From: Clostridiaceae bacterium 14S0207
GTDB taxonomy: Bacteria > Bacillota > Clostridia > Clostridiales > Clostridiaceae
NCBI GenBank assembly: GCA_003288255.1
Contig: CP026600.1
Coordinates: 2,232,001-2,296,000, forward strand
DNA: 64,000 nt
Reading direction: 5' to 3'
Below are positions 7,548 to 15,909 of the stretch, piece after piece. The notes below the pieces were generated by a model. That model searched no databases and was not told the DNA's origin. It worked only from the letters and a program-made list of their open reading frames with translations. Each line of letters begins with the position of its first letter. Position 1 is the stretch's first letter. The position numbers and the translations under genes are program-made.

Positions 7548-9524
7548 CTATTTATTTAAAACTTTTAATGATTTTTCTACGACATTTTCTACTGTAAATC
7601 CAAATTCTTTAAATAATATATTTCCTGGGGCAGAAGCACCAAATGTATCTAAAGATATAATTTCTCCATCTAATCCTACATATTTATGCCATCCCATAGA
7701 TGATGCAGCTTCTACTGCTACTCTATTTCTTACACTATTAGGTAGAAGTTTTTCTTTGTATTCTTCTCCTTGTTCCTCAAATATTTCCCATGATGGCATA
7801 CTAACTACTCTTGCACTTATACCTTTTTCTCTTAATACTTTTTCAGCTTCTACAATTAATTGTACTTCTGAACCTGAAGCCATTAAAATTATATCTGGAG
7901 TTTCTTTTTCACTTTCTTTTAGCACATAAGCACCTTTTAGAGCTTCCTTGCCTGAACCCTCTAATAATGGTAACTTCTGTCTAGATAATATTAAGCCTGT
8001 TGGTGAAGTTTTACGTTGTAATGCTGATACCCATCCTGCTGTAGTTTCTCTTGCATCAGCTGGCCTAAATGTTGTAAAGTTAGGAATACTTCTTGCTGCA
8101 GCTAACTGCTCAATTGGTTCATGAGTTGGTCCATCTTCTCCAACACCAATACTATCATGAGTTAATATATAAATTAATGGTAATTTCATTAAAGCAGATA
8201 GTCTCATAGCACCCTTCATATAATCAGAGAATACAAAGAAAGTAGCAACAAAACTTCTTAATCCACCATGAAGAATAATAGCATTACCTATAGCTGCCAT
8301 AGCATGTTCTCTAACACCAAAATGGATATTAGAACCGGTTCTATCTTCTTTGGAGAATTCGCCCATTTCTTTCATGTTAGTATTATTAGATGGTGCTAAG
8401 TCTGCAGAACCACCAAATAAATTTGGAATAATTTTTGTTAATTTATTTATAATAGTACCTGATGCAGCTCTTGTTGCAACAGCTGATTCATAGTTCCATA
8501 ACTCTTCCATATCTTCAAGGTTTAATTCTTCATCACCAAAATCTTTATCCCATTCTTTTGCAAGTTCTGGATAAGCATTTCTATATTCTTTAAATAACTT
8601 GTTCCAAGCTTCTTCTTTTTCCAAACCTGCTTTTTTCATTTCTTCAGTAAAGTTTTTAACTTCTGCTGGTTCTGTAAAATCTTCTTCTTTCCAATCAAAG
8701 AATTTTTTAATAGATTCTATACCTTCGGCCCCTAACGGAGAACCATGTACTCCTGAAGTTCCTTGTTTTGGTGCACCATAACCTATAGTTGTATTTATAA
8801 CAACTAAGCTTGGTTTTTTACCATTTTCTTTAGCTTCCTTAATAGCCTTCTCTATATCTTCAATATTATTTCCATCTTCTACTTTTAAAACATTCCAGCC
8901 GTAAGCTTCAAATCTTTTAGCTACATCTTCCCTAAATGCAATATCTGTCTTACCTTCTATTGATATATTATTAGAATCATAAAGTACTACTAACTTATCT
9001 AATCCTAAAGTCCCTGCAAGTGAAGCAGCCTCTGAAGCTACACCTTCCATCATACATCCGTCTCCTGCTAACACATATGTATAATGATCTACTACATTAA
9101 ATCCTTCTTTATTAAATTTAGAAGCTAAATGAGCCTCTGCCATAGCCATACCTACCCCATTAGCTATACCTTGACCTAAAGGTCCTGTAGTAACTTCAAC
9201 TCCTACTGTATGACCATACTCTGGGTGTCCTGGTGTCTTACTTCCCCATTGTCTAAAATTCTTAAGATCTTCTATTGAAAGATCATATCCAAAAGTATGA
9301 AGTAAAGAATATAATAAAGCTGAACCATGACCTGCTGAAAGTACAAATCTATCTCTGTTTTCCCATTGAGGATTTTGAGGATTGTGATTCATAACCTTAC
9401 TCCACAATGTATATGCCATTGGTGCTGCACCTAGTGGTAATCCTGGATGACCTGAATTTGCTTTTTCTATAGCCTCTACTGAAAGCATTCTTATAGATTT
9501 AATAACTGCTTCGTTAATATTCAT
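7548..9524 (-). CDS. tkt: Transketolase
   Basis: Transketolase transfers two-carbon units between sugar phosphates in the non-oxidative pentose phosphate pathway. The 658-residue protein has the thiamine diphosphate site GDGCMMEG (about residues 154-161) with the downstream DSNNISIEG, the family motif [14 protein letters not shown] near the N-terminus, and the substrate loop [16 protein letters not shown] in the central domain. I chose the ATG at 9524 behind GGGAGG; five extra residues in the longer frame overlap that site. It stands alone with its own terminator. Confidence 0.96.
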   Translation of the reverse strand: MNINEAVIKSIRMLSVEAIEKANSGHPGLPLGAAPMAYTLWSKVMNHNPQNPQWENRDRFVLSAGHGSALLYSLLHTFGYDLSIEDLKNFRQWGSKTPGHPEYGHTVGVEVTTGPLGQGIANGVGMAMAEAHLASKFNKEGFNVVDHYTYVLAGDGCMMEGVASEAASLAGTLGLDKLVVLYDSNNISIEGKTDIAFREDVAKRFEAYGWNVLKVEDGNNIEDIEKAIKEAKENGKKPSLVVINTTIGYGAPKQGTSGVHGSPLGAEGIESIKKFFDWKEEDFTEPAEVKNFTEEMKKAGLEKEEAWNKLFKEYRNAYPELAKEWDKDFGDEELNLEDMEELWNYESAVATRAASGTIINKLTKIIPNLFGGSADLAPSNNTNMKEMGEFSKEDRTGSNIHFGVREHAMAAIGNAIILHGGLRSFVATFFVFSDYMKGAMRLSALMKLPLIYILTHDSIGVGEDGPTHEPIEQLAAARSIPNFTTFRPADARETTAGWVSALQRKTSPTGLILSRQKLPLLEGSGKEALKGAYVLKESEKETPDIILMASGSEVQLIVEAEKVLREKGISARVVSMPSWEIFEEQGEEYKEKLLPNSVRNRVAVEAASSMGWHKYVGLDGEIISLDTFGASAPGNILFKEFGFTVENVVEKSLKVLNK

Positions 9525-9896
9525 GATTTTACCTCCCATTGTTTAATGGTATATTATTTTTCTGTTCATTACTTACCTTCAATATAAAAATATTCCCAAA
9601 GTTATTATAAAACACCTTAGAAAATATATCTACCATTTAATGATACTTTTATTTAATTTATCATAATTATTTTAATTTAAAGTTATATATTACACATAAT
9701 TCCTAAATATTTTTACAAACAATTCATTAATTTTGTATTATTAGAGTATCATATTTAAATTATTACGCTACATTTTTTCTGTTTTTTTACTAAAATGTAC
9801 ATAACATTTAAGTTTTTTTACTTTTTAAAATATCAAAAGTAAAATTAGCTTATGTAAAATTTACATAAGCCTCAAAAATTTCGTAAAATAATTACT
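9525..9896. other. AT-rich intergenic region upstream of transketolase
   Basis: About 370 bases. Apart from the terminator of the ABC operon at 9848-9870 and a plausible minus-strand promoter region close to tkt, I see no open frame or conserved RNA. TATTCCCAAAGT at 9591-9602 resembles TATACCCAAAGT upstream of xpt. Confidence 0.6.
9848..9870 (-). terminator. Terminator of the amino-acid ABC operon
   Basis: GCTTATGTAAA / TTTACATAAGC is a perfect inverted repeat with a one-base loop, followed on the minus strand by TAATTTTACTTTT. It lies 26 bases past the stop of the ATPase gene. Confidence 0.75.
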
Positions 9897-10664
9897 TTAA
9901 TCTACAAGTTTTAAGAATTCTCTGATTCTTAAATTCTTACTTCTAATAAATATATCTTTTGAACTACCTTTTTCTATTATTTTTCCCTGATCCATAAAAA
10001 TTATTTTAGAAGATATATCTCTTGCAAAATTCATTTCATGTGTAACTATAATCATTGTTATTTTTTCTTCACTTAATTCTTTTATTACCTTTAGAACTTC
10101 TCCAACCATTTCTGGATCTAATGCAGATGTTGGCTCATCAAATAAAATTATATCTGGATTCATTGCTAAGGTTCTAGCTATTGCCACTCTTTGTTTTTGT
10201 CCTCCCGATAATGAAAAAGGATAAACATCTTTTTTATCTAAAAGACCTACTTTATCTAAAAGTTTTTTAGCATTCTCTATTGCATTATTTTTACTTTCAC
10301 GTTTAACCTCTATTGGTGCTAAAATAATGTTTTCCAAGACTGTTTTATGAGGAAATAAATTGAAATTTTGAAATACCATACCCATATGTTTATAACTTTC
10401 TTTAAAAAAGTTAACATCTTTAAAAAATTTATTATTATTTTTATCTTTTTTTAAAACTTCTTTACCTTCATATAGGAGTGTTCCATTTTGTATCTCTTCA
10501 AGACTAATTAAAGTTCTTAAAAAAGTACTTTTTCCTGAACCTGATGGTCCTATTATAGATACCACTTCCCCTTTTTTTATAGAAAAATTAATATCAAATA
10601 ATATTTGATTTTCTCCATAAAACTTTTCTAAATTTTTAACCTCTAATATATTATTTTCATTCAT
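9897..10664 (-). CDS. Polar amino acid ABC transporter, ATP-binding protein
   Basis: The ATPase subunit of a polar-amino-acid importer (HisP/GlnQ type), 255 residues. Walker [10 protein letters not shown] lies at about residues 39-47, the signature LSGGQKQR around residue 150, and Walker [13 protein letters not shown] follows. I prefer the second ATG (10664) because it is 9 bases from AGGAGG while the first is only 3. It is the last gene of a binding protein - permease - ATPase operon. The substrate cannot be fixed from sequence. Confidence 0.92.
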   Translation of the reverse strand: MNENNILEVKNLEKFYGENQILFDINFSIKKGEVVSIIGPSGSGKSTFLRTLISLEEIQNGTLLYEGKEVLKKDKNNNKFFKDVNFFKESYKHMGMVFQNFNLFPHKTVLENIILAPIEVKRESKNNAIENAKKLLDKVGLLDKKDVYPFSLSGGQKQRVAIARTLAMNPDIILFDEPTSALDPEMVGEVLKVIKELSEEKITMIIVTHEMNFARDISSKIIFMDQGKIIEKGSSKDIFIRSKNLRIREFLKLVD

Positions 10665-10677
10665 ATTCATATTCCTC

Positions 10678-11316
10678 CTAGTTTAAATAAGAGTATTTTT
10701 TCTCTAGTTTTTTGAAAAAACGCACCATAATAAATGTTAAAGCTAAATATATAATTCCTGCAATAAATAGTGGCATAATATCAAAATCTCTAGTTACAAT
10801 CTCTTTCGCATTTCTTAACATATCACCCATTCCTATGGTAGACACCAATGCTGTATCTTTTATTAAATTTATAGCTTCATTGCTTAAAGACGGTAATACT
10901 CTTTTAAAGCTTTGAGGAAGTATAATTTTAAAGAAACATTGTATTTTATTAAATCCTAATACAAAAGCTGCCTCTTTTTGCCCCTCATCGATAGATTCAA
11001 TTCCACCTCTAAATATTTCAGTAAAATATGCTCCATAATTCAGAGTAAAAGTTAAAACTGCTGCTACAAATGGTGTAAAAGTTATCCCTATATTTCCTAA
11101 TCCAAAGTATATAAATACTAATTGAAGAAGTAACGGAGTTCCTCTAAAAACCCATGTATAAAGATCTAAAATAAAATTTATTATCTTATTTCCTGTAGAT
11201 TTACCCATAGCACATAACAGCCCTAATGGCATAGCTAATACTAAGGTGAAAAAGTAAATTATTATAGTTGTATTTAATCCTTCTAATATATATGAGGTTA
11301 TATTTATAAAATCCAT
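10678..11316 (-). CDS. Polar amino acid ABC transporter, permease
   Basis: A 212-residue HisM/GlnP-type membrane permease with about five membrane segments. The EAA loop [20 protein letters not shown] near residues 115-135 contacts the ATPase. The start follows AAGGAGA. It lies 12 bases from the binding-protein gene and 13 bases from the ATPase gene. A single permease suggests a homodimeric channel. Confidence 0.92.
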   Translation of the reverse strand: MDFINITSYILEGLNTTIIIYFFTLVLAMPLGLLCAMGKSTGNKIINFILDLYTWVFRGTPLLLQLVFIYFGLGNIGITFTPFVAAVLTFTLNYGAYFTEIFRGGIESIDEGQKEAAFVLGFNKIQCFFKIILPQSFKRVLPSLSNEAINLIKDTALVSTIGMGDMLRNAKEIVTRDFDIMPLFIAGIIYLALTFIMVRFFKKLEKKYSYLN

Positions 11317-11328
11317 ATATTGCTCTCC

Positions 11329-12132
11329 TTATTTTTCTACGTTTTTTCCAAACCATTTTTTCAAAATCTTATTCATAGTACCATCTTTTTTCATTTTGTC
11401 TAAACATTCATCTATTTTATTTTTTAACTGTATATCTTTCTTTCTAAAACCAATACCATATTCTTCTTCACCAAAATTATCTGCCAAAACTTTATATTCA
11501 TTAGATCTTTTAGAAATATAATATCTTCCTACTACTTCATCCACTACAACAGCCTTTATTCTATTTGCTGATAAATCCATTAATGCTTCTGTATTTTTCC
11601 CATATTTCTTAATTTCTTTGATATTATTTAAAACTTCTTTATTTTTATTTAATGCTGTATCACTACTACTTCCCATTTGAACTCCAACTACTTTATCTTT
11701 TAAGTCCTTTTTATTTTTTATACTAGAATTTTTATTTACAATAATTATTTGACCATTTTCCAAATAAGACTTTGAAAAAATAATTTTATCTTTTCTTTTC
11801 TCTGTTATAGTAAGTCCATTCCAAATCATATCTATATCCTTATTGTTTAAACTACCTACGATTCCATCCCATTCTATTGCTTTAAATTCTACTGAAACCC
11901 CCATTTTCTTGGCAACTTCCTTTGCTAAATCAATATCAAATCCTACTATTTCTCCTTTATTATTTCTAAATCCCATAGGTGGAAAACTATCATCTAAACC
12001 AACAATAAACTTTCCTTTATCTTTTATATATTGTAATGAATTATCTTTTTTCCCTGATTCCCTTCCACATGCACTAAATAAGAACATACTAATCATAATA
12101 AAAAAATATATTATAAGTTTTTGCTGTCTCAT
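11329..12132 (-). CDS. Amino acid ABC transporter, substrate-binding lipoprotein
   Basis: A 267-residue solute-binding protein of family 3. The signal peptide ends in the lipobox FSAC, followed by KGKFIVGLDDSFPPMGFRN and the GFDIDLAKEVAKKMG motif diagnostic of polar-amino-acid binding proteins. It would capture the substrate outside the cell and deliver it to the permease and ATPase genes downstream. GGAAGTG precedes the ATG. The ligand (cystine, glutamine, arginine or similar) is not decidable here. Confidence 0.92.
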   Translation of the reverse strand: MRQQKLIIYFFIMISMFLFSACGRESGKKDNSLQYIKDKGKFIVGLDDSFPPMGFRNNKGEIVGFDIDLAKEVAKKMGVSVEFKAIEWDGIVGSLNNKDIDMIWNGLTITEKRKDKIIFSKSYLENGQIIIVNKNSSIKNKKDLKDKVVGVQMGSSSDTALNKNKEVLNNIKEIKKYGKNTEALMDLSANRIKAVVVDEVVGRYYISKRSNEYKVLADNFGEEEYGIGFRKKDIQLKNKIDECLDKMKKDGTMNKILKKWFGKNVEK

Positions 12133-12244
12133 TTTTTCACTTCCATTCTTCCTTAGTTTCTATTATTATACTTTATCATAGTAAAGTTGTAAAGTGATAA
12201 TTTAATAAAGTCAGCTTTAGACTTATATTTTTATAAAATAAAAA

Positions 12245-12282
12245 CTGTCTTATTCCAAAATTTTATTTTTAGAATAAGACAG
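12245..12282 (-). terminator. Terminator of the NhaC-family gene
   Basis: CTGTCTTATTC / GAATAAGACAG is an 11-base perfect inverted repeat followed on the minus strand by TTTTTATTTT, just past the antiporter stop codon. Confidence 0.88.
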
Positions 12283-12303
12283 CACTTTAAAACTTAATAT
12301 TTT

Positions 12304-13644
12304 TTATTCTGTAACTACTTCCATTTCTCTATCTTTACTTTTTACTATTTTAGTCTTAGGAAATCCTACAATAATGCATACTAAAGCTATTATTCCCATT
12401 AAATATGGGTAATACAAATATTTCATAATTTCAATTGGAGAAATTTTTGATAAACTTGATGCTAATAATAATTGAGCTCCATATGGTATTATACCTTGAA
12501 AAGTACATGCAAAAATATCTAAAATACTAGCGGTTCTTTCCTCTTCGATTCCATATTTTTCACTAACATTTTTAGCTATTGATCCTGTTATAACAATAGA
12601 AACCGTATTATTAGCCGTACATAAATCCACAATACTAACTAATAGAGCTATTCCAAATTCTGCTCCTTTTTTACTTTTCATTCTTTTACTAATTATATAT
12701 AAAATATAGTCTATTCCTCCATTATGACTAATAATTTGCACCAACCCTGCAACAAGTATAGAAATTATAATAAGCTCTGACATACCTAAAATACCATCAT
12801 TACATGCCTTTACAAATCCCCATATATTAAATGCTCCTGTGCTTAATCCTATAATACCAGCTAATCCTACCCCCAGTGCAAGAATAGCTAAAACATTTAC
12901 TCCCATAAGTGCACCAACTAAAACCACTATGTATGGAATAACTTTTATTATATTATACTCATAAGCTCCACCCACATTAGTTTTTACTCCAAGTGTTGTT
13001 ATAATTAAAAGAATAGTCGTAATAATTACTGCCGGTAAAACCATGAATAGATTTACCTTAAATTTATCTTTCATATTAGTACCCTGTGTTCTAACTGCAG
13101 CTATAGTTGTATCAGAAAGCATGGAAAGATTATCTCCAAACATAGATCCTCCTACCACTGCTCCAATAGCTAGTCCAGGATTTACACCTAATTTTTGTGC
13201 AATTCCCATTGCTATTGGTGCTAATGCAGCTATAGTTCCCATAGAAGTTCCTATTGCTAAAGATATAAATGCTGCTATTAAAAATACCCCTGCTATTAAA
13301 ACACTACTAGGCAAAAACTTTAATCCTAAATTAACAGTAGATTCTACCGCCCCCATAGATTTGGCTACATTTGCAAAAGCCCCGGAAAACACAAAAATTA
13401 AAAGCATAATAATTATATCTAAATTCCCTGCACCTTTACAGAATAACTCTAGCTTTGTATCTATTGACTCCTTAGGATTCATCATAAATGCTACAATACA
13501 AGCTGCCAAAAGAGCAATTATAACTGGCATTTTATAAAAATCTTTAGTTATAATTGATGTAACTAAGTATAATGCCAAAAAAATTCCCATAGGTAATAAA
13601 GCCATTGCACTTCCTCTATTTAATTTTTCTGTACATTTATCCAT
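12304..13644 (-). CDS. NhaC-family Na+/H+ (or related) antiporter
   Basis: A 446-residue polytopic membrane protein of the NhaC antiporter family, with about eleven hydrophobic segments and conserved GTSMGTIAALAPIAMGIA and GGSMFGDNLSMLSDTTIAA segments. Relatives exchange Na+ for H+, or exchange organic solutes (malate/lactate, basic amino acids), so the substrate is open. The start region is unusual: the strong GGGGGTGAG is separated from the ATG by a 9-base-pair hairpin. It is transcribed alone and ends at a terminator. Confidence 0.88.
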   Translation of the reverse strand: MDKCTEKLNRGSAMALLPMGIFLALYLVTSIITKDFYKMPVIIALLAACIVAFMMNPKESIDTKLELFCKGAGNLDIIIMLLIFVFSGAFANVAKSMGAVESTVNLGLKFLPSSVLIAGVFLIAAFISLAIGTSMGTIAALAPIAMGIAQKLGVNPGLAIGAVVGGSMFGDNLSMLSDTTIAAVRTQGTNMKDKFKVNLFMVLPAVIITTILLIITTLGVKTNVGGAYEYNIIKVIPYIVVLVGALMGVNVLAILALGVGLAGIIGLSTGAFNIWGFVKACNDGILGMSELIIISILVAGLVQIISHNGGIDYILYIISKRMKSKKGAEFGIALLVSIVDLCTANNTVSIVITGSIAKNVSEKYGIEEERTASILDIFACTFQGIIPYGAQLLLASSLSKISPIEIMKYLYYPYLMGIIALVCIIVGFPKTKIVKSKDREMEVVTE

Positions 13645-13682
13645 AACCTCGTTTAGTTCTATATGAACTAAACCTCACCCCC
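13645..13682 (-). promoter_or_regulatory. Ribosome binding site separated from the nhaC start by a hairpin
   Basis: On the minus strand GGGGGTGAG (13674-13682) is followed immediately by GTTTAGTTC-TATAT-type loop-GAACTAAAC (13651-13673), then GAGGTT and ATG. Folded, the hairpin leaves 6 bases between binding site and start. Unfolded the distance is 29 bases. The closer GAGG is only 2 bases from the ATG. Confidence 0.7.
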
Positions 13683-13839
13683 ATATATTTTTATTTATAT
13701 TAAACCTTCTTAATACAAATAAGAATATATCACATAAAATGACAAATATAAACATTTATTACATAATAGTATTAATAGCTAATTTAATATTTAAAAATAT
13801 AATACTTCTATTTCATTGTTATTTTTTCATAATTTTATA

Positions 13840-13854
13840 AATATTCAGAAAATA
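13840..13854. promoter_or_regulatory. CodY-box-like palindrome upstream of the candidate small RNA
   Basis: AATATTCAGAAAATA differs at two positions from the CodY consensus AATTTTCNGAAAATT and lies directly upstream of the -35 of the candidate RNA at 13857. The AT-rich background makes chance matches likely. Confidence 0.3.
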
Positions 13855-13856
13855 TA

Positions 13857-13885
13857 TTTACATCTTAAAATTTTTATGTTATCAT
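13857..13885 (+). promoter_or_regulatory. Promoter of the candidate small RNA
   Basis: TTTACA (13857-13862) and TATCAT (13880-13885) are separated by 17 bases, giving a predicted start near 13892. No open frame follows on this strand before the terminator at 14026. Confidence 0.65.
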
Positions 13886-13892
13886 ATTAACT

Positions 13893-14052
13893 ATAAACAA
13901 GTTTAGTTATTTCTAGAATTACTGATAAATAACTAAATTCCTCATCACACCGCGTCTAAGCTTATTCTGTGCCCCCCATTGTGTATGTATAATGGTTGAA
14001 TAAGCAAAGACTATAAAATATTAAAGCTCCTATAAAATAGGAGCCTTTTTTT
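13893..14052 (+). ncRNA. Candidate structured small RNA of about 160 nucleotides
   Basis: Between its own promoter and terminator lies a strongly structured, non-coding stretch. An 11-base-pair hairpin TTTAGTTATTT / AAATAACTAAA (13902-13937) comes first. A second element follows, with GTCT-aa-GCTTATTC (13954-13967) pairing with GAATAAGC-aa-AGAC (13998-14011), enclosing a run of six C and an inner CCATT/AATGG hairpin. The terminator GCTCCTAT/ATAGGAGC with seven T (14026-14052) ends it. The neighbouring genes point away or converge, so it is not a leader. As I recall, a 6S RNA gene of Bacillus neighbours the tcdA orthologue yrvM, so a 6S relative is possible. The exposed C run would equally suit a base-pairing regulator. 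The family is not identified. Confidence 0.6.
14026..14052 (+). terminator. Terminator of the candidate small RNA
   Basis: GCTCCTAT-AAA-ATAGGAGC is followed by CTTTTTTT on the plus strand. The opposite strand lacks a comparable T run, so it serves the plus-strand transcript better than tcdA. Confidence 0.85.
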
Positions 14053-14055
14053 ATG

Positions 14056-14784
14056 TTATTTATTAGCCTTATTCGCAATAATATCTTTTATAACCTCTCC
14101 TCCAATTATCATACCTGCAACTGGTGGTACAAAAGGCATACTTCCTGGAGCCTGCCTATTTCCTTTTAACTCTGCACCTTCTAATATTTGTGGTTTTAAT
14201 GGAATTTCTTCAGAATATAAAACTTTTACTTTTTCTATGCCTCTTTTCTTTAGCTCATGACGCATAACCTTAGCAAGAGGACAAACTTTTGTTTTATTTA
14301 AAGTGGTAATCTTAAACTGTGTAGGATCCATTTTATTTCCTGTACCCATAGAACTTATGATGTTAATATTATTTTTATAACAATATTCTATAACAGATAT
14401 TTTGGAAGAAACTGTATCGATAGCATCTACTACATAATCTACGTCTTTTTGTATTAATTCTTCAATATTCTCCTTACTTATGAAACATTGATGAGTAATT
14501 ACATTACATTCAGGATTAATACTTAAAATCCTTTCTTTCATTATATCTACTTTTACTTTTCCTATGGTATCATGTGTTGCTATTATCTGTCTATTTAAAT
14601 TAGTTAGTGAAACTGTATCCTTATCAACTAAAACTATAGTTCCTACTCCACTTCTAGCTATAGCTTCTGTAACAAATCCTCCAACTCCTCCAACCCCTAA
14701 AATAACAACTTTAGAATTTTTCAAATCATTTATTGCATTTTTTCCTATTAATAATTCTGTCCTAGATAATGAATGTTGTTCCAT
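14056..14784 (-). CDS. tcdA: tRNA threonylcarbamoyladenosine dehydratase (ThiF/E1-like)
   Basis: A 242-residue E1-like enzyme that cyclises t6A37 in tRNAs to the cyclic form in an ATP-dependent reaction. The nucleotide-binding GVGGVGGFVTEAIARSG begins near residue 30 and is followed by LVDKDTVSLTNLNRQI, the adenylation arginine region. The C-terminal PGSMPFVPPVAGMIIGGEV is typical of YgdL/CsdL/TcdA. AGGGAA precedes the start. It lies downstream of the telA gene with a 21-base gap, so it may share that transcript. Confidence 0.9.
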   Translation of the reverse strand: MEQHSLSRTELLIGKNAINDLKNSKVVILGVGGVGGFVTEAIARSGVGTIVLVDKDTVSLTNLNRQIIATHDTIGKVKVDIMKERILSINPECNVITHQCFISKENIEELIQKDVDYVVDAIDTVSSKISVIEYCYKNNINIISSMGTGNKMDPTQFKITTLNKTKVCPLAKVMRHELKKRGIEKVKVLYSEEIPLKPQILEGAELKGNRQAPGSMPFVPPVAGMIIGGEVIKDIIANKANK

Positions 14785-14805
14785 TTTATTTTCCCTTCAT
14801 AAATT

Positions 14806-15891
14806 CTATACTATTTGTTTTGCTTTCATCTGATTTTGTAAATCATTTAATGTTGCTAAACTTTGATTTCTAGTATTTTTATTTTCTTCTTCAATTTTCT
14901 TAGTTTCTTCAATACCTTGCATTATTGTATTCCATGTATTTTGAAGAGTTTCAATTTTCACAGAAGATGATCCTGAAAGTCTAGCAATATCTATACTTTG
15001 ATTTTTAAGATTTTCTGCATTTTTCATTAATAATTCATTAGTAGTTTTATCAAGCTCTTGTAATGAATCTGAAACAAGTTTTTGTCTCTTTAATGCTACT
15101 GCTTGAATGATTCCATTCTTAAATACTGGAATAGTAACAACAAAAGCTGAATGTATTTTTGATACTAATTTATAATTTCCTTTTTGAAGTATTCTTATTT
15201 GAGGAGCAGTTTGAATAGATACCATTTTAGCCATTTCCAAATCATATACTCTTTGTTTTAAAAGTTCTAAGGAATCTTTAGTATTTTGAACTGCTATAAG
15301 ATCCATTTGATCTCCACTGGCTGCAGCTTTTTCTTCTAAGCTAGGTATAATTTTATTTTCTATCTCTTCTGCTATAATGTTTCCTGCCACTATATATTTT
15401 TCTAATTCTTTATAATAATGTATATTTTCTTCATACATAGCATCTAACATTATATTTACATCGTTTATATCCTTTTTATAACATGTAAGTTCAGTGTAAA
15501 TCTTATCTATTTCACCACCTATAGTTCTATATTTACCTAAAACTTTCTCCACTCCTTTAGGAGCTCTTTTTAGTAACTTGTCAAAGAAACTTGGTTTTTC
15601 TTCTCCGAAATCATTCTTATCAAATTTTTTCATAATACTAGTCAATTGTTTTATCATATCACTGGAATTTTCAACACTAGTTGACTTTATTGTACTTAAA
15701 ATCTTATCTGAAAACTCCGCAATCTTCACTGCTGGCTCATTTCCAAACTCTAAAATTGAATTATTATCAGATAAGTTAATTTTAGATGTTAGTGATTTTA
15801 CTTCTGGTGATTTTTTTAATTCATCTACATATTGATTTGCAATTTCCTCAATATTATCTTCTTTAACCATTACAACATCATTATTTTCCAT
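14806..15891 (-). CDS. TelA-family toxic anion resistance protein (YceH-like)
   Basis: A 361-residue, largely alpha-helical soluble protein of the TelA family. The long central coiled coil and the NIMLDAMYEENIHYYKELEKYI region match. Members are linked with tellurite and other envelope stress resistance, though the biochemical role is not known. AAGGAGGAG precedes the ATG. It lies 18 bases downstream of a YceG-type gene, the same pair found as yceG-yceH in Bacillus subtilis, which supports a joint function. Confidence 0.87.
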   Translation of the reverse strand: MENNDVVMVKEDNIEEIANQYVDELKKSPEVKSLTSKINLSDNNSILEFGNEPAVKIAEFSDKILSTIKSTSVENSSDMIKQLTSIMKKFDKNDFGEEKPSFFDKLLKRAPKGVEKVLGKYRTIGGEIDKIYTELTCYKKDINDVNIMLDAMYEENIHYYKELEKYIVAGNIIAEEIENKIIPSLEEKAAASGDQMDLIAVQNTKDSLELLKQRVYDLEMAKMVSIQTAPQIRILQKGNYKLVSKIHSAFVVTIPVFKNGIIQAVALKRQKLVSDSLQELDKTTNELLMKNAENLKNQSIDIARLSGSSSVKIETLQNTWNTIMQGIEETKKIEEENKNTRNQSLATLNDLQNQMKAKQIV

Positions 15892-15909
15892 ACTAACTCC
15901 TCCTTAATG

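Noticed and set aside
13945-13955. ACCGCG resembling the end of a T-box in the candidate RNA
   Set aside because: The preceding UGGN needed to pair with tRNA is absent, and no gene follows on that strand.
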